Part shown: positions 1 through 10,200 of the stretch, piece after piece
How positions within the stretch are numbered: position 1 is the first letter of the stretch
How the letters are laid out: every line of letters starts with the position of its first letter
Notes under the pieces: generated by a model
Told to the model about the DNA's origin: nothing
Seen by the model: the letters and a program-made list of their open reading frames with translations, nothing else
Databases searched by the model: none
Program-made: the position numbers and the translations under genes
Source of the DNA: a virus
DNA: 40,981 nucleotides
Direction: 5' to 3' (one strand)
Virus record (IMG/VR): IMGVR_UViG_3300022200_000119
Coordinates: 1-40,981 of that record

Positions 1-1
1 C

Positions 2-1486
2 TTTGATTCTTATCGTAGACCCTTAGTAGAAAAAAATGTTTTTAATGCTATAAGATACTTATATGCTGCTGTGGACTTAAACATTCCTATGTATAAAACT
101 CTTGAAGGAGAAGTTTTTGACATACAGAATGAAACACTGAAGAGTATGTTTATAAAAAGACTTTTTATTAAAGATAAAGATTCAGGAAGATTTGTCTTAA
201 ATGTATTAGATAAAGCAAATCCGAAGGTTAAAAAAGGCATTGGATACAACTCAGTTGCAACAGCAGGTGGACGCTTAGGTGGTCCTGGAACTATTGCCCC
301 TACAACACTGGGTCAAGGATTGGCGTTCAATAGCGCAAATGTTCCAGTAGCCGTATACAGTAGAGGTGATGATGAAATATCAGTAGCTAATCTTTTTGAA
401 AATGGATTATTAGACTCTGGATATGGATTCACCACATATAATGTTAAAGTTTATGGCGATTCAGAAGTTATATCTTCTTTGATAGCTCCTATGACTGTAA
501 GCCTAAAAAAGGCTGTTGTTGATAATTTTGTTTCAAGGGTTAATAGTTTGCTAGGAGATGGTGCTGATGATTATGCTTTGGTCAATAGATTTATAAAGTA
601 CACTGGAGAGGACTTCGCTAATTATGTAATTCAGGCTAATCAGTTAATTACAGTTGTAAATCCTAAAACTCCATTAGAAGGATTCAATGAAGATTTCGAA
701 TTACTTATGGATGGAATCTCCCCAGAGATAAAAGAGTCATTGAATGGGTTACCCATGTTTACAGCTAATTATAAAGATGCTAATGTTCATCAAGTAGTAA
801 GTAAGGGTATAGGTGAATCATTCGCTTTCTTGCAAGGTAACACTTTATTTGATTTATTCGATGATCAAGGTGTGAAAGAGCTTCAACAGTTTTTTGAACC
901 AAGCGATAGAACCTTTTATAAATCCAAAGATTTCAAGGATCTATCGGAGCAAACCTTCGCGCTTATGATACCCAAAATACTTAGAGCAGGTTACACAGGT
1001 AATTCATCCATAATGAATCTTCTAGATACTTTATCTCAGGATATTCAAAATTTAGACAGAGCAGAAAAAAATCCCTTAGCAGAGTTTAGAATTGCAGACA
1101 TAATTGGAAGATTCTCTACAGATATGACAGAAGCGTTAAAGCAATCTACTGGTGATAGAAAAATATCTTCTACCAAGATGCTGTCTTACTTTGTATACTT
1201 ACAGCACCTAGCCAACTCTGTTAGAAAAATATCAATCAAAACTATACCTAGATTTAATATGCTGAGGGAGCATATTGGAAAGCCTTGTGTGTTCCTAAAC
1301 TATAATAACTTTTATGCTTATATTTCTAATAGGTTAAATGAAAAAGGTTTCTTGAGTGGAATATACACCATATTTGGATATGAGCACACGATTAGCGGAT
1401 CAGAGTGTTCCAGCAGCTTCTTTCTTCAGAGGAATGAGTTGGCAAACCTGACAGCAAATTCTATATTCAGTGAGGCCATAAAGTGA
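2..1486 (+). CDS. Baseplate hub protein, gp27-like (5'-truncated by window edge)
   Basis: The reading frame is open from base 2 without a stop, so the gene starts before the window and the GTG at 71 is internal; 494 residues are visible. The last ~80 residues read IKTIPRFNML, then GKPCVFL, then GFLSGIYTIFGYEH, ending in a serine-rich strand (SECSSSFFLQRN). This resembles the C-terminal beta domain of phage hub or spike-base proteins, which pairs a conserved PC(V/F)FL element with a final LSGxYxIxGxxH strand. The gene overlaps the OB-fold spike gene by 4 nt (GTGA), the arrangement expected of a gp27/gp5 hub pair. In T4, gp27 forms the trimeric ring that carries the gp5 spike and continues the tail tube. 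Assignment rests on this C-terminal pattern and on context; it could be another hub-proximal structural protein. Confidence 0.6.
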   Translation, partial: FDSYRRPLVEKNVFNAIRYLYAAVDLNIPMYKTLEGEVFDIQNETLKSMFIKRLFIKDKDSGRFVLNVLDKANPKVKKGIGYNSVATAGGRLGGPGTIAPTTLGQGLAFNSANVPVAVYSRGDDEISVANLFENGLLDSGYGFTTYNVKVYGDSEVISSLIAPMTVSLKKAVVDNFVSRVNSLLGDGADDYALVNRFIKYTGEDFANYVIQANQLITVVNPKTPLEGFNEDFELLMDGISPEIKESLNGLPMFTANYKDANVHQVVSKGIGESFAFLQGNTLFDLFDDQGVKELQQFFEPSDRTFYKSKDFKDLSEQTFALMIPKILRAGYTGNSSIMNLLDTLSQDIQNLDRAEKNPLAEFRIADIIGRFSTDMTEALKQSTGDRKISSTKMLSYFVYLQHLANSVRKISIKTIPRFNMLREHIGKPCVFLNYNNFYAYISNRLNEKGFLSGIYTIFGYEHTISGSECSSSFFLQRNELANLTANSIFSEAIK

Positions 1487-2553
1487 ATTTATACAAAGCA
1501 AGAGTAGAGGATGTAGTAGGTAGTTCAGACCCTACGGCCATACTGTGTACAATTCTAAAGCAATCGAACGCAACAGGTAAAAAGGAATTAGTCCAAGTCT
1601 ATTACACTACACCTTATAATGCTACATTTCCTGGAGGAGGAGGCTTTACCGCTTACCCTCAGAAAGGTGATATAATTATTATAGCAACTTTAGACAATGA
1701 TACATCTACAAACTATTTTTATGTTTCAACGATAGTAGGTCTAAATCTAACATTAGAGGAGTCTGGTCCTAATACACCAAAAGGGTCTAAAGATCTTGGA
1801 TCAGGTAACGCTAGAAAAAGAACTATCGGACTATCTGATCACAGAGGGGGATCACTTGAGTTTGTAGATGAGAGTGGGGATTCTAAGTCTACCGGACCTA
1901 TAAGAAAAAACTTTGTAAAGATGGCTGATGGAACTGGGAATCAGGTCATCATGAATAGAGTTCCTGTGAACAGTTCGGTTACGCTGAACACACCAAATGA
2001 AGAGGTTAAGCTAAAGCTATCTGGAAGAGACAATCAAAACTCAATATTTGGTCCAAATTCTTTATTAGCAAAGGCTGCTGGAAATATTGCTATTCAATCA
2101 ACGAGAGGTAGCATGAGGATATCAAATGCTGCTGAGGCTAAGACTATTGACATAGTTAACAGCGGTAGGACTGATGTAATAGACGGACTAATAACGGATG
2201 TTCTACGAGGGGATATTAATATAAAAAGCCTACACAATACTGTAAATGTATTAGCAGATAGTTATCTTCCTTTCGAGAGACCTGGGGTTTTTATAGGAAC
2301 CAACTCACTTCATCAAGCTGGCGTGGTTCAGCTAAGAACTGGAGGCACTATAGAACTAGTTTCGGATAGCACTGTGGCTACCGTAGGAGTAAATCCAGAC
2401 AGCGGCAAAATTTTCATAAAGGCTACAGGGGACATAAATATTATATCCGATACAGGAGATGTTAACATTTCTGCGCCTACGGGTAATGTTAACCTTCAAC
2501 CTGTCACTCCACCAACCTTCGTCAGATCCACTAACAACAAGGAGATTTTATAA
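1483..2553 (+). CDS. Baseplate central spike, gp5/gpV-like, no lysozyme domain
   Basis: A 356-aa protein starting with GTG inside the stop of the upstream hub gene (GTGA overlap). Residues ~1-85 look like the OB fold of gp5/gpV spikes, with the strand YPQKGDIIIIATLDND at ~59-73. The C-terminal ~110 residues contain short glycine- and aspartate-rich repeats such as GDINIKS, GDINIISD, GDVNISAP and GNVNLQP, spaced about eight residues apart. This is the pattern of the triple-stranded beta-helix needle of gp5C and VgrG. Family knowledge says such trimers form the membrane-piercing spike beneath the tail tube. No lysozyme-like segment separates the OB fold from the needle, unlike T4 gp5, so the protein is probably a bare spike. 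A PAAR protein that could cap it lies far downstream at 26716-27039. Confidence 0.75.
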   Translation: MNLYKARVEDVVGSSDPTAILCTILKQSNATGKKELVQVYYTTPYNATFPGGGGFTAYPQKGDIIIIATLDNDTSTNYFYVSTIVGLNLTLEESGPNTPKGSKDLGSGNARKRTIGLSDHRGGSLEFVDESGDSKSTGPIRKNFVKMADGTGNQVIMNRVPVNSSVTLNTPNEEVKLKLSGRDNQNSIFGPNSLLAKAAGNIAIQSTRGSMRISNAAEAKTIDIVNSGRTDVIDGLITDVLRGDINIKSLHNTVNVLADSYLPFERPGVFIGTNSLHQAGVVQLRTGGTIELVSDSTVATVGVNPDSGKIFIKATGDINIISDTGDVNISAPTGNVNLQPVTPPTFVRSTNNKEIL

Positions 2554-5237
2554 TGCCTATCAACCCTTTTGATACTAAGTTCTTACAAGGTGGCATAAAC
2601 ACTGGTCAAGGATTGATTCCTACCTTTGGTGTTCCTCCTTGTATTCTTAATTTAGCTTTTGATGTTCTAGCACTTCTACCAGGAGATGCCTTAGGAGCTA
2701 TAGCCAACGGTATAAACTCTGGTGTTGTTCGAGCCAGAAGCGCCATAGGAGATGTAAAGGGGCAGATGCTAGGTGCTTTAGGATTCCAGGACATTGACGG
2801 AGATGGTCAATACAGGCTGGGTCTTGATAGTGGATTGGGAGGTCTTGGAGAGTTCGCTGATTCAGCATTAGGGGCATTAGGGAACGCAGCAGGAATCGTA
2901 CAAGGAGCTATAGAGGAATTAAATGCAACAATAAACGAGATCAATCAGATAGTGGATTGTCTAAATTCCTTTAGAGACGGTGTAAGTAACAGTGTATCTT
3001 TCACTAACACCTCCACATCTCCAGACAACGCCACTGAGCTTATTAATCAGCAAGTTATTGACGGGTGCCAGCAGTTTATAGCAGACGCTGGGCAGACCTT
3101 AGCCAACATAACTGCGGTTATACAACAAAGAGCAGACGGGACCTTATTCGATCCAGATGAAGATTTAGAAGAAGATGAAGGTCCTATTTTCAGATTAACC
3201 TTCGGACCTCCTGTTAGTAAGAAAGGTTCTTTCCTTCTGTCAGTAGACGGACTATATTACGATTCTCAAGGTAGAACTTATAAAGGTGGAGAAGTTCCTA
3301 GCGTTGAAGATATAGGTTTTATTCCTGACAGAGATAGATGGAAATTAGATCACGCTCCTAGCTTGGGAGGTAAAGGAACTCAGATAACTGTAGGCGATGT
3401 TAGTAGGTATGTAGACACACTATTTGATGTAGAGATACTTGACGAGTCCGAGGCATTACAGCAGTATTACGACGCAGACCATGCCTTAAATGTTATTAAA
3501 GGTAATAAATCTAAATTCATAACGGATCTTGAGAGACAGAGAAAATCACTTATAGCATCAGGGTACGAAGAGAGTTCTGCGATAGTACAGAACATGCAAC
3601 AACAGATCTTTTCTCAAACTGAGTTGTTTGATATAAAGATAAGAAAGAGAAAGAAGCAGATAGAAGTTGCAGTGAAGGCTCCTGATTTCTTTGGTTACGA
3701 TGGATTCTTTGAAAAAGGTAAGATACCTGTAAACGACTTTAGCTATCTTGGAGGATTAAACCTAGCTCCTGGATTTGAGAAGCAAAAGTCTTTGGTACTA
3801 GATCATGGTGAAGTAAGTGGTGTTATTCTTCCTGCAAAACCCATCTTTGTTAAATCAATTACAGGACCCTCTTCACCTTCCCTTACTCCTTTAAATATTG
3901 CTCCAATAGGTACGGGGGTGTTTGCGGATGTGACTGATGCTAGTTCAACTACCTTACCTGCAATAACTATTTCTGATTCTGTAGTGGCTGATAGGCTTGT
4001 AGCTATATACAGTTTCCTAGACGCAGATATACAAAAACCGGAATCTACAAAGTATAATGTAATCAGTTGTAATGACGATCCGACGCAAGACGCACAACTT
4101 GTAGGATCCACTTTAAGTTCAATATTTGCATCTGGATTAGGTATTCCACTCCTAAAAGGTATTGTTGAATATACTCCCTCAGGGAACTTTGTCCAGCAGA
4201 ATAAGCTAGGAAGTTATTTAAGACTCCCTGCATCTAAGAAGATGCAGGACTTAATGTTCAACTTAAGAGGATGTAGCTTTGATTTCTGGTTACACATGGA
4301 TCATGCATTTGCACCTAACAACATAAAAGAGAGAACGGGAAACAACCTAAAAACAAACAATAGAGATACTTCTTCTGGTGCTTTCTACGACTATAACTAC
4401 TACAAAATTATCCTATCCAACGAGAACACGGGTGGGGATTATATTGTAAATGCAGATACCGCAGTAAGAAATAGAAACTCCGACACTGTTCGTGGCATGT
4501 TAATGGGATTTACTAGAGATCCTCAATGGACAAGTGACTCCACCAAATTTAGAGGAACAGATACTGACATAGCGGCGAACTTCGCCAGCATAGACACCTC
4601 CAACACTACAGATTCTGTGAGCTTTTTCATAGCTCCAACACAGTCAGTAAATGGTGACGATGTAACTTTTGTGAGGTCATCTGAATGTGATAATGATCTA
4701 AAGCCTTTTGACGGTATGACGATCTCTACAACAAAGACAACTTCATCAGGGCACTCATTCAATGATTTAAGTTCTAGCTTTGTTCATATGAATGTGTCTT
4801 TTGATGTTCAATCTGATGAAATAAAAGTTTACTTAAACTCAGAATTGTTAGAGACTTGTTCTTTAAGTGTTGTATTTGGCACTGACCCTGGGGTTCCTGC
4901 GAGAATCCCATCCTTTATTAAAACAGGAGATAATGACACAGCCAGCTTCTACTACTCTTCTGGAACTGTCGAGAATGTAAAAACAAGTGATTTCAACAAC
5001 GGTCCAAAAAATGATCAATTCTTTACTCCATGGATATTTGGAGGAGGTTGGACGGACGGATTACCTATTGATTATTCAACAAGCTCAGGAGGATTCATGT
5101 CTGAGAGTAGGGGTCTTTTCAGTGGTCTAGGGGGTAGAGTAGGAAGTCTAAAAATATATGAAAAGCCCCTAACTACTAGTGAAGTTTTGTTTAACTATAA
5201 CGCACATAAAGCGTTCTTCAACAATATTAAAGTCTAA
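2553..5237 (+). CDS. Large baseplate structural protein with C-terminal LamG-like domain
   Basis: An 894-aa protein whose ATG overlaps the preceding TAA by one base (TAATG) and whose end overlaps gp25 by one base. The N-terminus (~1-140) is rich in glycine, alanine and leucine and has an EF-hand-like loop, DIDGDGQY, at ~80-87. The C-terminal ~320 residues look like a concanavalin/LamG fold: SFDFWLHMDH near 590, the strand DEIKVYLNSELLETCSL near 770, and a closing GRVGSLKIYEKPLTTSEV followed by NYNAHK. That ending (domain edge, then RxYxxxLTxxEVxxxY) is typical of LamG_3 domains, which often bind glycans. Its place between spike and gp25 makes it a baseplate or tail-tip component, perhaps a surface-binding one. 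The middle of the protein was not recognised. Confidence 0.6.
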   Translation: MPINPFDTKFLQGGINTGQGLIPTFGVPPCILNLAFDVLALLPGDALGAIANGINSGVVRARSAIGDVKGQMLGALGFQDIDGDGQYRLGLDSGLGGLGEFADSALGALGNAAGIVQGAIEELNATINEINQIVDCLNSFRDGVSNSVSFTNTSTSPDNATELINQQVIDGCQQFIADAGQTLANITAVIQQRADGTLFDPDEDLEEDEGPIFRLTFGPPVSKKGSFLLSVDGLYYDSQGRTYKGGEVPSVEDIGFIPDRDRWKLDHAPSLGGKGTQITVGDVSRYVDTLFDVEILDESEALQQYYDADHALNVIKGNKSKFITDLERQRKSLIASGYEESSAIVQNMQQQIFSQTELFDIKIRKRKKQIEVAVKAPDFFGYDGFFEKGKIPVNDFSYLGGLNLAPGFEKQKSLVLDHGEVSGVILPAKPIFVKSITGPSSPSLTPLNIAPIGTGVFADVTDASSTTLPAITISDSVVADRLVAIYSFLDADIQKPESTKYNVISCNDDPTQDAQLVGSTLSSIFASGLGIPLLKGIVEYTPSGNFVQQNKLGSYLRLPASKKMQDLMFNLRGCSFDFWLHMDHAFAPNNIKERTGNNLKTNNRDTSSGAFYDYNYYKIILSNENTGGDYIVNADTAVRNRNSDTVRGMLMGFTRDPQWTSDSTKFRGTDTDIAANFASIDTSNTTDSVSFFIAPTQSVNGDDVTFVRSSECDNDLKPFDGMTISTTKTTSSGHSFNDLSSSFVHMNVSFDVQSDEIKVYLNSELLETCSLSVVFGTDPGVPARIPSFIKTGDNDTASFYYSSGTVENVKTSDFNNGPKNDQFFTPWIFGGGWTDGLPIDYSTSSGGFMSESRGLFSGLGGRVGSLKIYEKPLTTSEVLFNYNAHKAFFNNIKV

Positions 5238-5689
5238 TGGCTACTAGCATCTACGGGAAAATAATACCAAAAACTGAGCTTGATAAACTCAAGTCCAATG
5301 AGCAGTTTGAGTTTATTGGTGTCGGTGTTCCTGTGGGTAAGTCCAATAAACTTTTTTATAAAGTTACTTCCAAAGAGCTTATTATAGGACAGATAAGACA
5401 GCTTATATTCACATCTCCTGGTGAAAGAGTAATGCTACCTAACTTTGGACTAGATTTAAACTCATTCTTGTTTGAGCCTATAACTCCTGACACAGAGGGG
5501 ATTATAAAGGAGAGGGTGATTAATCAAATAAATAGATATATCCCTAATGTTTCCGTTCTAAATGTTAGGGTTTTTGCAAATGATAATAATGACCCTTTCT
5601 CAACAAGTGAGTTGGCATCAATAATAATTCAAGTAGATGTTCAAGAAAGATCTACTCAGCAAGTAATTCCTGTGGAGTTTAAGATATGA
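5237..5689 (+). CDS. gp25: Baseplate wedge protein gp25
   Basis: A 150-aa protein of the GPW/gp25 family. The diagnostic core is clear: IRQLIFTSPGERVMLPNFG (residues 53-71) followed by LNSFLFEPIT. Family members are about 100-150 aa, related to T6SS TssE, and serve as the wedge component that nucleates sheath polymerisation on the baseplate. The gene shares one base with the upstream gene and overlaps gp6 by 4 nt (ATGA), so translation is probably coupled. The gp25-gp6-gp7-like order is the canonical wedge cluster. The assignment is strong. Confidence 0.95.
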   Translation: MATSIYGKIIPKTELDKLKSNEQFEFIGVGVPVGKSNKLFYKVTSKELIIGQIRQLIFTSPGERVMLPNFGLDLNSFLFEPITPDTEGIIKERVINQINRYIPNVSVLNVRVFANDNNDPFSTSELASIIIQVDVQERSTQQVIPVEFKI

Positions 5690-7275
5690 CAAACATTCCA
5701 TACACAACAGCGGCTTCAGATTTCCTGAAGTTAGTTGAGTTCAAAGAGGATAGTAAGGCAGATCTAGTTGATTTTGCTGCAACCGACTTTGTTACACTTA
5801 GAAGTTCTTTATTAGATTATGTTAAAGCGGTATATCCTTTAGATTATAATATGTTTGCTGAGTCTGATCTTGGGATGATGATGGTTGAGCTTGTTGCGTA
5901 CATGGGAGCAGTAATGTCAATGAAAGCAGACATGCTTGCTCATGAGTCGTTTATAAAAACAGCTAAAAACCCAGTAAACATTAGAAAGCTTCTACAACTA
6001 ATTGGTGTTAAATTTAGGGGTCCTGCATCAGCAGCAGCACAATCAAGTGTAACACTTGCAGCACCGATAACATCAGGTGACTCTATAACGATACCTACCT
6101 CTAGCAGAGTTTTTAATGTTACCTCGCCTGTAGATTCGCAGGCCGTGAGCTATACACTTTACAAGATAATAAACGGTCAAATAGAGGATATAAACGCATC
6201 CAATCAAATCGAGCTAACTTATGATGAGTCTGATGGTGGCTTATCTTGGACTAATGTAGCTTTGATTGAGGGGTCATTAGTTGTTGATTCAGGAACTTTT
6301 GCGGATGTAGATGTTATAAAATCTGTAAGACTTAGCCAAGGTCCTGTAGTGGATGGAAGTGTTCAAGTTTTTATAGACACGGGTGATGTTGCGACCTCTA
6401 AAGCTTACCGTGAGGTTCAGTCATTACTCTCAACATCTTCTTCCAATGAATCTGTATTTGAAGTTGTTTACAACCCAGACTTCACTGCCACTATTGTTTT
6501 TGGAGATGGTTTTACTGGGGAGTTACCTCCAATAGGGGCTAGTTATACCATAGCCTATAGAGTCGGTGGTGGGATTAGAGGTAACGCTTCTACTGGATTG
6601 ATTAATCAAAACACACTAACTTCTGATCTAACACCTAAGGAAATTACTGTTGTAAACACTCTTCCTTTTACGGGAGGGGCTTCCACAGAAACTATAGATC
6701 ATATTAAAAAATACTCAAAGCTTGTTTTCAGACAACAGGACAGGCTAGTTTCTCTTGATGATTACACCGCTTTCGGTAACACCTTCAAGTCCTCTACAGG
6801 ATCGTCAGGAAAGGCCATAGCGAGCACTAGGAAGGCGTTTGGATCAGGCAACATCATAGATGTCTTCGTTGTTGAGAAAGCCTCAGACACACAGCTACAG
6901 AAGGCTTCCATAGCATTCAAGACTGACATGCTTGAGAAGATGGAAGACAAGAAGATGATCACTGATCAGATAGCCCTTGTTGATGGTCTTATAAGAACAG
7001 TAGATCTAAATGTAGAGGTTACTTTAGACAGGCGCTTTGAGACAACAGAGGGCACTATAAAAAATAGAGTTGTTAATGTAATATTAAACTACTTCAATGT
7101 TGATAATAGAGAGTTTGGAGAAGACTTTTTTCCAGATATAGTAGCTAGAGATATATTCACTGAGGTTTCAGAAGTAAGAGTTGCAAGGGTAACTAATTAT
7201 GATCAACCTCTCCCTTTGGAGTTTAACGAGATACTACAACTAAACAATGTTCAGGTAACTTTTAACTATGTCTAA
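5686..7275 (+). CDS. gp6: Baseplate wedge protein gp6 (baseplate J-like)
   Basis: A 529-aa homologue of T4 gp6 / P2 gpJ. Residues ~45-110 carry the typical helical segment: NMFAESDLGMMMVELVAYMG, then MLAHESFIKTAKNPVNIRKL and LIGVKFRG. Later parts contain the beta-rich domain (FGDGFTGELPPIGASYTIAY, then RVGGGIRGN) and the C-terminal TPKEITVVNTLPFTGG to LVSLDDY region expected of J-like wedge proteins. Two gp6 copies per wedge form the inner baseplate ring in T4. T4 gp6 is 660 aa, so this copy is shorter. ATGA overlap with gp25 upstream and an 8-nt overlap with the next wedge gene suggest one translationally coupled unit. Confidence 0.93.
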   Translation: MTNIPYTTAASDFLKLVEFKEDSKADLVDFAATDFVTLRSSLLDYVKAVYPLDYNMFAESDLGMMMVELVAYMGAVMSMKADMLAHESFIKTAKNPVNIRKLLQLIGVKFRGPASAAAQSSVTLAAPITSGDSITIPTSSRVFNVTSPVDSQAVSYTLYKIINGQIEDINASNQIELTYDESDGGLSWTNVALIEGSLVVDSGTFADVDVIKSVRLSQGPVVDGSVQVFIDTGDVATSKAYREVQSLLSTSSSNESVFEVVYNPDFTATIVFGDGFTGELPPIGASYTIAYRVGGGIRGNASTGLINQNTLTSDLTPKEITVVNTLPFTGGASTETIDHIKKYSKLVFRQQDRLVSLDDYTAFGNTFKSSTGSSGKAIASTRKAFGSGNIIDVFVVEKASDTQLQKASIAFKTDMLEKMEDKKMITDQIALVDGLIRTVDLNVEVTLDRRFETTEGTIKNRVVNVILNYFNVDNREFGEDFFPDIVARDIFTEVSEVRVARVTNYDQPLPLEFNEILQLNNVQVTFNYV

Positions 7276-10200
7276 TTTCTATAAAAGAAACTATGTTGAT
7301 GTTCTTCAGGTAATAACTCCAAGTTATTACAAGGGGGAAGATAGAAAGCAATCTGAGGACACAACAGACATAGCAACAAAGATATTGCTTAAAGACTTTG
7401 AACTAATAAAGAATAACAATCTTTATATTCAATGCATAAGTACAGGTTCCTCTCTAAGTTCTCTTTTAAACCATGATTCTGGGCTTGGGTACGCCTCATC
7501 ACTTCCTGAGTATTTTGTTAGAAGTAATAAGCTAACTGAGATAACCCCTGCTGAGTTTGAACTCAACATCATGAATAAGTTGGGTTATGAATTAGCTGAT
7601 TATTCAACCAAGGCAGACTTCAGTGGATTCCTAGCCAATACATTACTTCCTAAAATAGCGTTTGGAGACGATAGTTTTGAGAACAATGTTCACGGAGAGT
7701 TTCCAGGAAAGCTAGGTGTAGATAATCTAGAGTCTCATAGGTATCTTCTAGAATCGTTAGGTCTTCTTCACATCCTGAACTACACAAGATCGGCGGTGGA
7801 CCTTGATTACAGAAAACTTCTAGTGACTCTTTATACTGACAGAATCTTTGCTGGAAAAACGATTACCTTAACAGATGCTATAAATGTTTTAAAAGAAGGT
7901 CTTTGGAATACTGGTAGGGTTAACGATCTAGGAATATTCCCAGAAGAATTTTTATCAGGAACAGGGTCAGGCTCTGCTTTAACTTACACTAGCGGAACTC
8001 AGCCTTTAGAGAAGATGAAGACATGGAACCAAATTCTTTACACTTCATCTTATGCTCAAGAGGATGATACTTACATAAGAGATGCTGTTTATGATTATTT
8101 TATAAACGACATATCTCCAACTGCAACAATACAAAACGGACCTCTTTATAGATTTCAAAAGGCAATGGGATTCTTAATGTCTGATATAAATGATCAGATA
8201 GTTAGTCTTGAAACCTTGTACTCTATAGAAGAATGTCCAATATACCTATTACCTTACCTAGCTGACCTTATAGGGTGGACTTTCTATACTTCAAATACAG
8301 ATGCGTGGAGAAGACAGCTAAGAGATGCTTTAAGACTGTATCATCAAAAGGGAACTAGGAGAGGTCTAGAGAATCTTCTTAAGACAATACTACCTTCATT
8401 AAATATAGATTTCGATAAAAGCTTCAACGAGTTTAATGAATCGTATGTCCCCAATCTCCTTTACTATCTTCTAAAGACTAACGCTACTCAGACAAGCAGT
8501 TTAGATGTTTGGACTCAGGAGAAGGCTTTAATCTTTTCTGAGGGAGAACGAGATCCAAGTAATCTAGACAATTCCATTAGAATTATTGTTGATCACTTAC
8601 TTCTAAAAGCGGTACACAACTATCCTCATCTATTCACTGTCAGAGGATTTAATTTTGATCTAAATAATCCCAATTTTAAATTTCACTATAGAGGCAGAGA
8701 GTTTCCAATACCTCCTTGGGAAGAAGAGAAGTTTTATAAAGACTGTGCTATGTCAGAAGAACTTGCAGAGTTCTTCTATAACGAGCTTGTATGCTTAGGA
8801 GTTTCACAGGACTATGCGCTTAAGACTCAAAACTACATGCTTGAGAATAGCGTTAGTGGAACTCAAGATCCTATATTTTATAACAATGGATTCCTTCTTC
8901 TAACATCAGGTCTAAAGCTACCTCCAAACTATGAAGAGATTATGGCAAACTATGAGAGAGACAAGTTCGATCTCATACCCCTTTGGAACGCTAAATCATC
9001 ACATTATAACCTGACAGTATCATCTACAGGGATTGAAGATAGCCTGTTTGCTGACGGTGCTTTCGACAGGGATGATTTCTTTGCATCTCTTGAGGCCATT
9101 CCGGCATTCACTCCAGCAAAAGCCATAGACAGGATTCATGTTGATCTAAGAATTGGAGATCCTCACTTAACTTACACTAAGATAGGGCCTAGAGTAAAGT
9201 ACACCTTCCTACATTCTAACCCTGCTTCAGGAACTGTCGCGGGTTTCTCTAATAGTGGACTTGATATGAGATCCACAAAGGCTGCATTAGTAGGAAGTTC
9301 TATGCTACCTAATTTTGATTTTGCCAATGCAAAGTCTAGGAACAATCACCAGACACTTCCTACATTCAAAAGAAACAGACTTACTTTTGGAAGAACTCTA
9401 GATTCTGTGAATTCGTTAGGTGAAGATGTAGATTTAGGTGTATCAGGAGAAACTAGATTTACTCTTAGCTCATCTCCATTTACACTAAGTGGAGACTATA
9501 TTGAATTTACAGGTAGAGCAGCTAAGAGAAGGAGATCCTACAGTAAAGTCCTATACGAAGGTGATTGGTATAGAAGAACGGGTTTAGTTCCCCCTATCTT
9601 TTTAAATTTAAAAGTGGATGGGGCAGGTAGTCAGTTCTTCAATTATATGCCTCTTGGATTTATTCCAAGCTCTTTTGAATTTGTTAATGTTACAGACTAC
9701 TTCGATCTTCCCGCCGTATATGAGTATTGCGAAAATCTAGATTCAAGTTCGACAATAAACGGAGTTGATACTTCTAGTACATTCCCCACAAGAGGCGGAT
9801 CTGCTGCTGCCATGGATGTGATAGAAAATGAAATAGGGGGAGTTTTCACTGGCAGCAAATTCATGCACAAGTATCGTTATAGGGATGATTTTGAGGATAT
9901 TCCTAGAGTGATGTTTGAGCTTACTGACCATGGAATAAAAGTTCAAGCTAAAAAATACCTTGAGTTAAACAAGCATCTATTCCTATTCAATGATCTTTGG
10001 AAGAATCATTATGAGAATATCTACAGCCAATTATGGAGTGAGTTAGACAATAACTTAGAGCACTACGATAACTTTGTTCTAGGAAAGCATACGAGAAGAA
10101 GGGGCGGAAGCCTTAAAGGTCTTTCTTATATGTACCTAAATGATTTCTCTAACTGTTTGGACAGGGACTTATCTTACTCATTAATAGAGTCCCATCTTGA

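Noticed and set aside
71-73. GTG at 71 as start of the first gene
   Set aside because: The frame stays open to base 2 and the encoded residues continue smoothly, so the gene is cut by the window edge.
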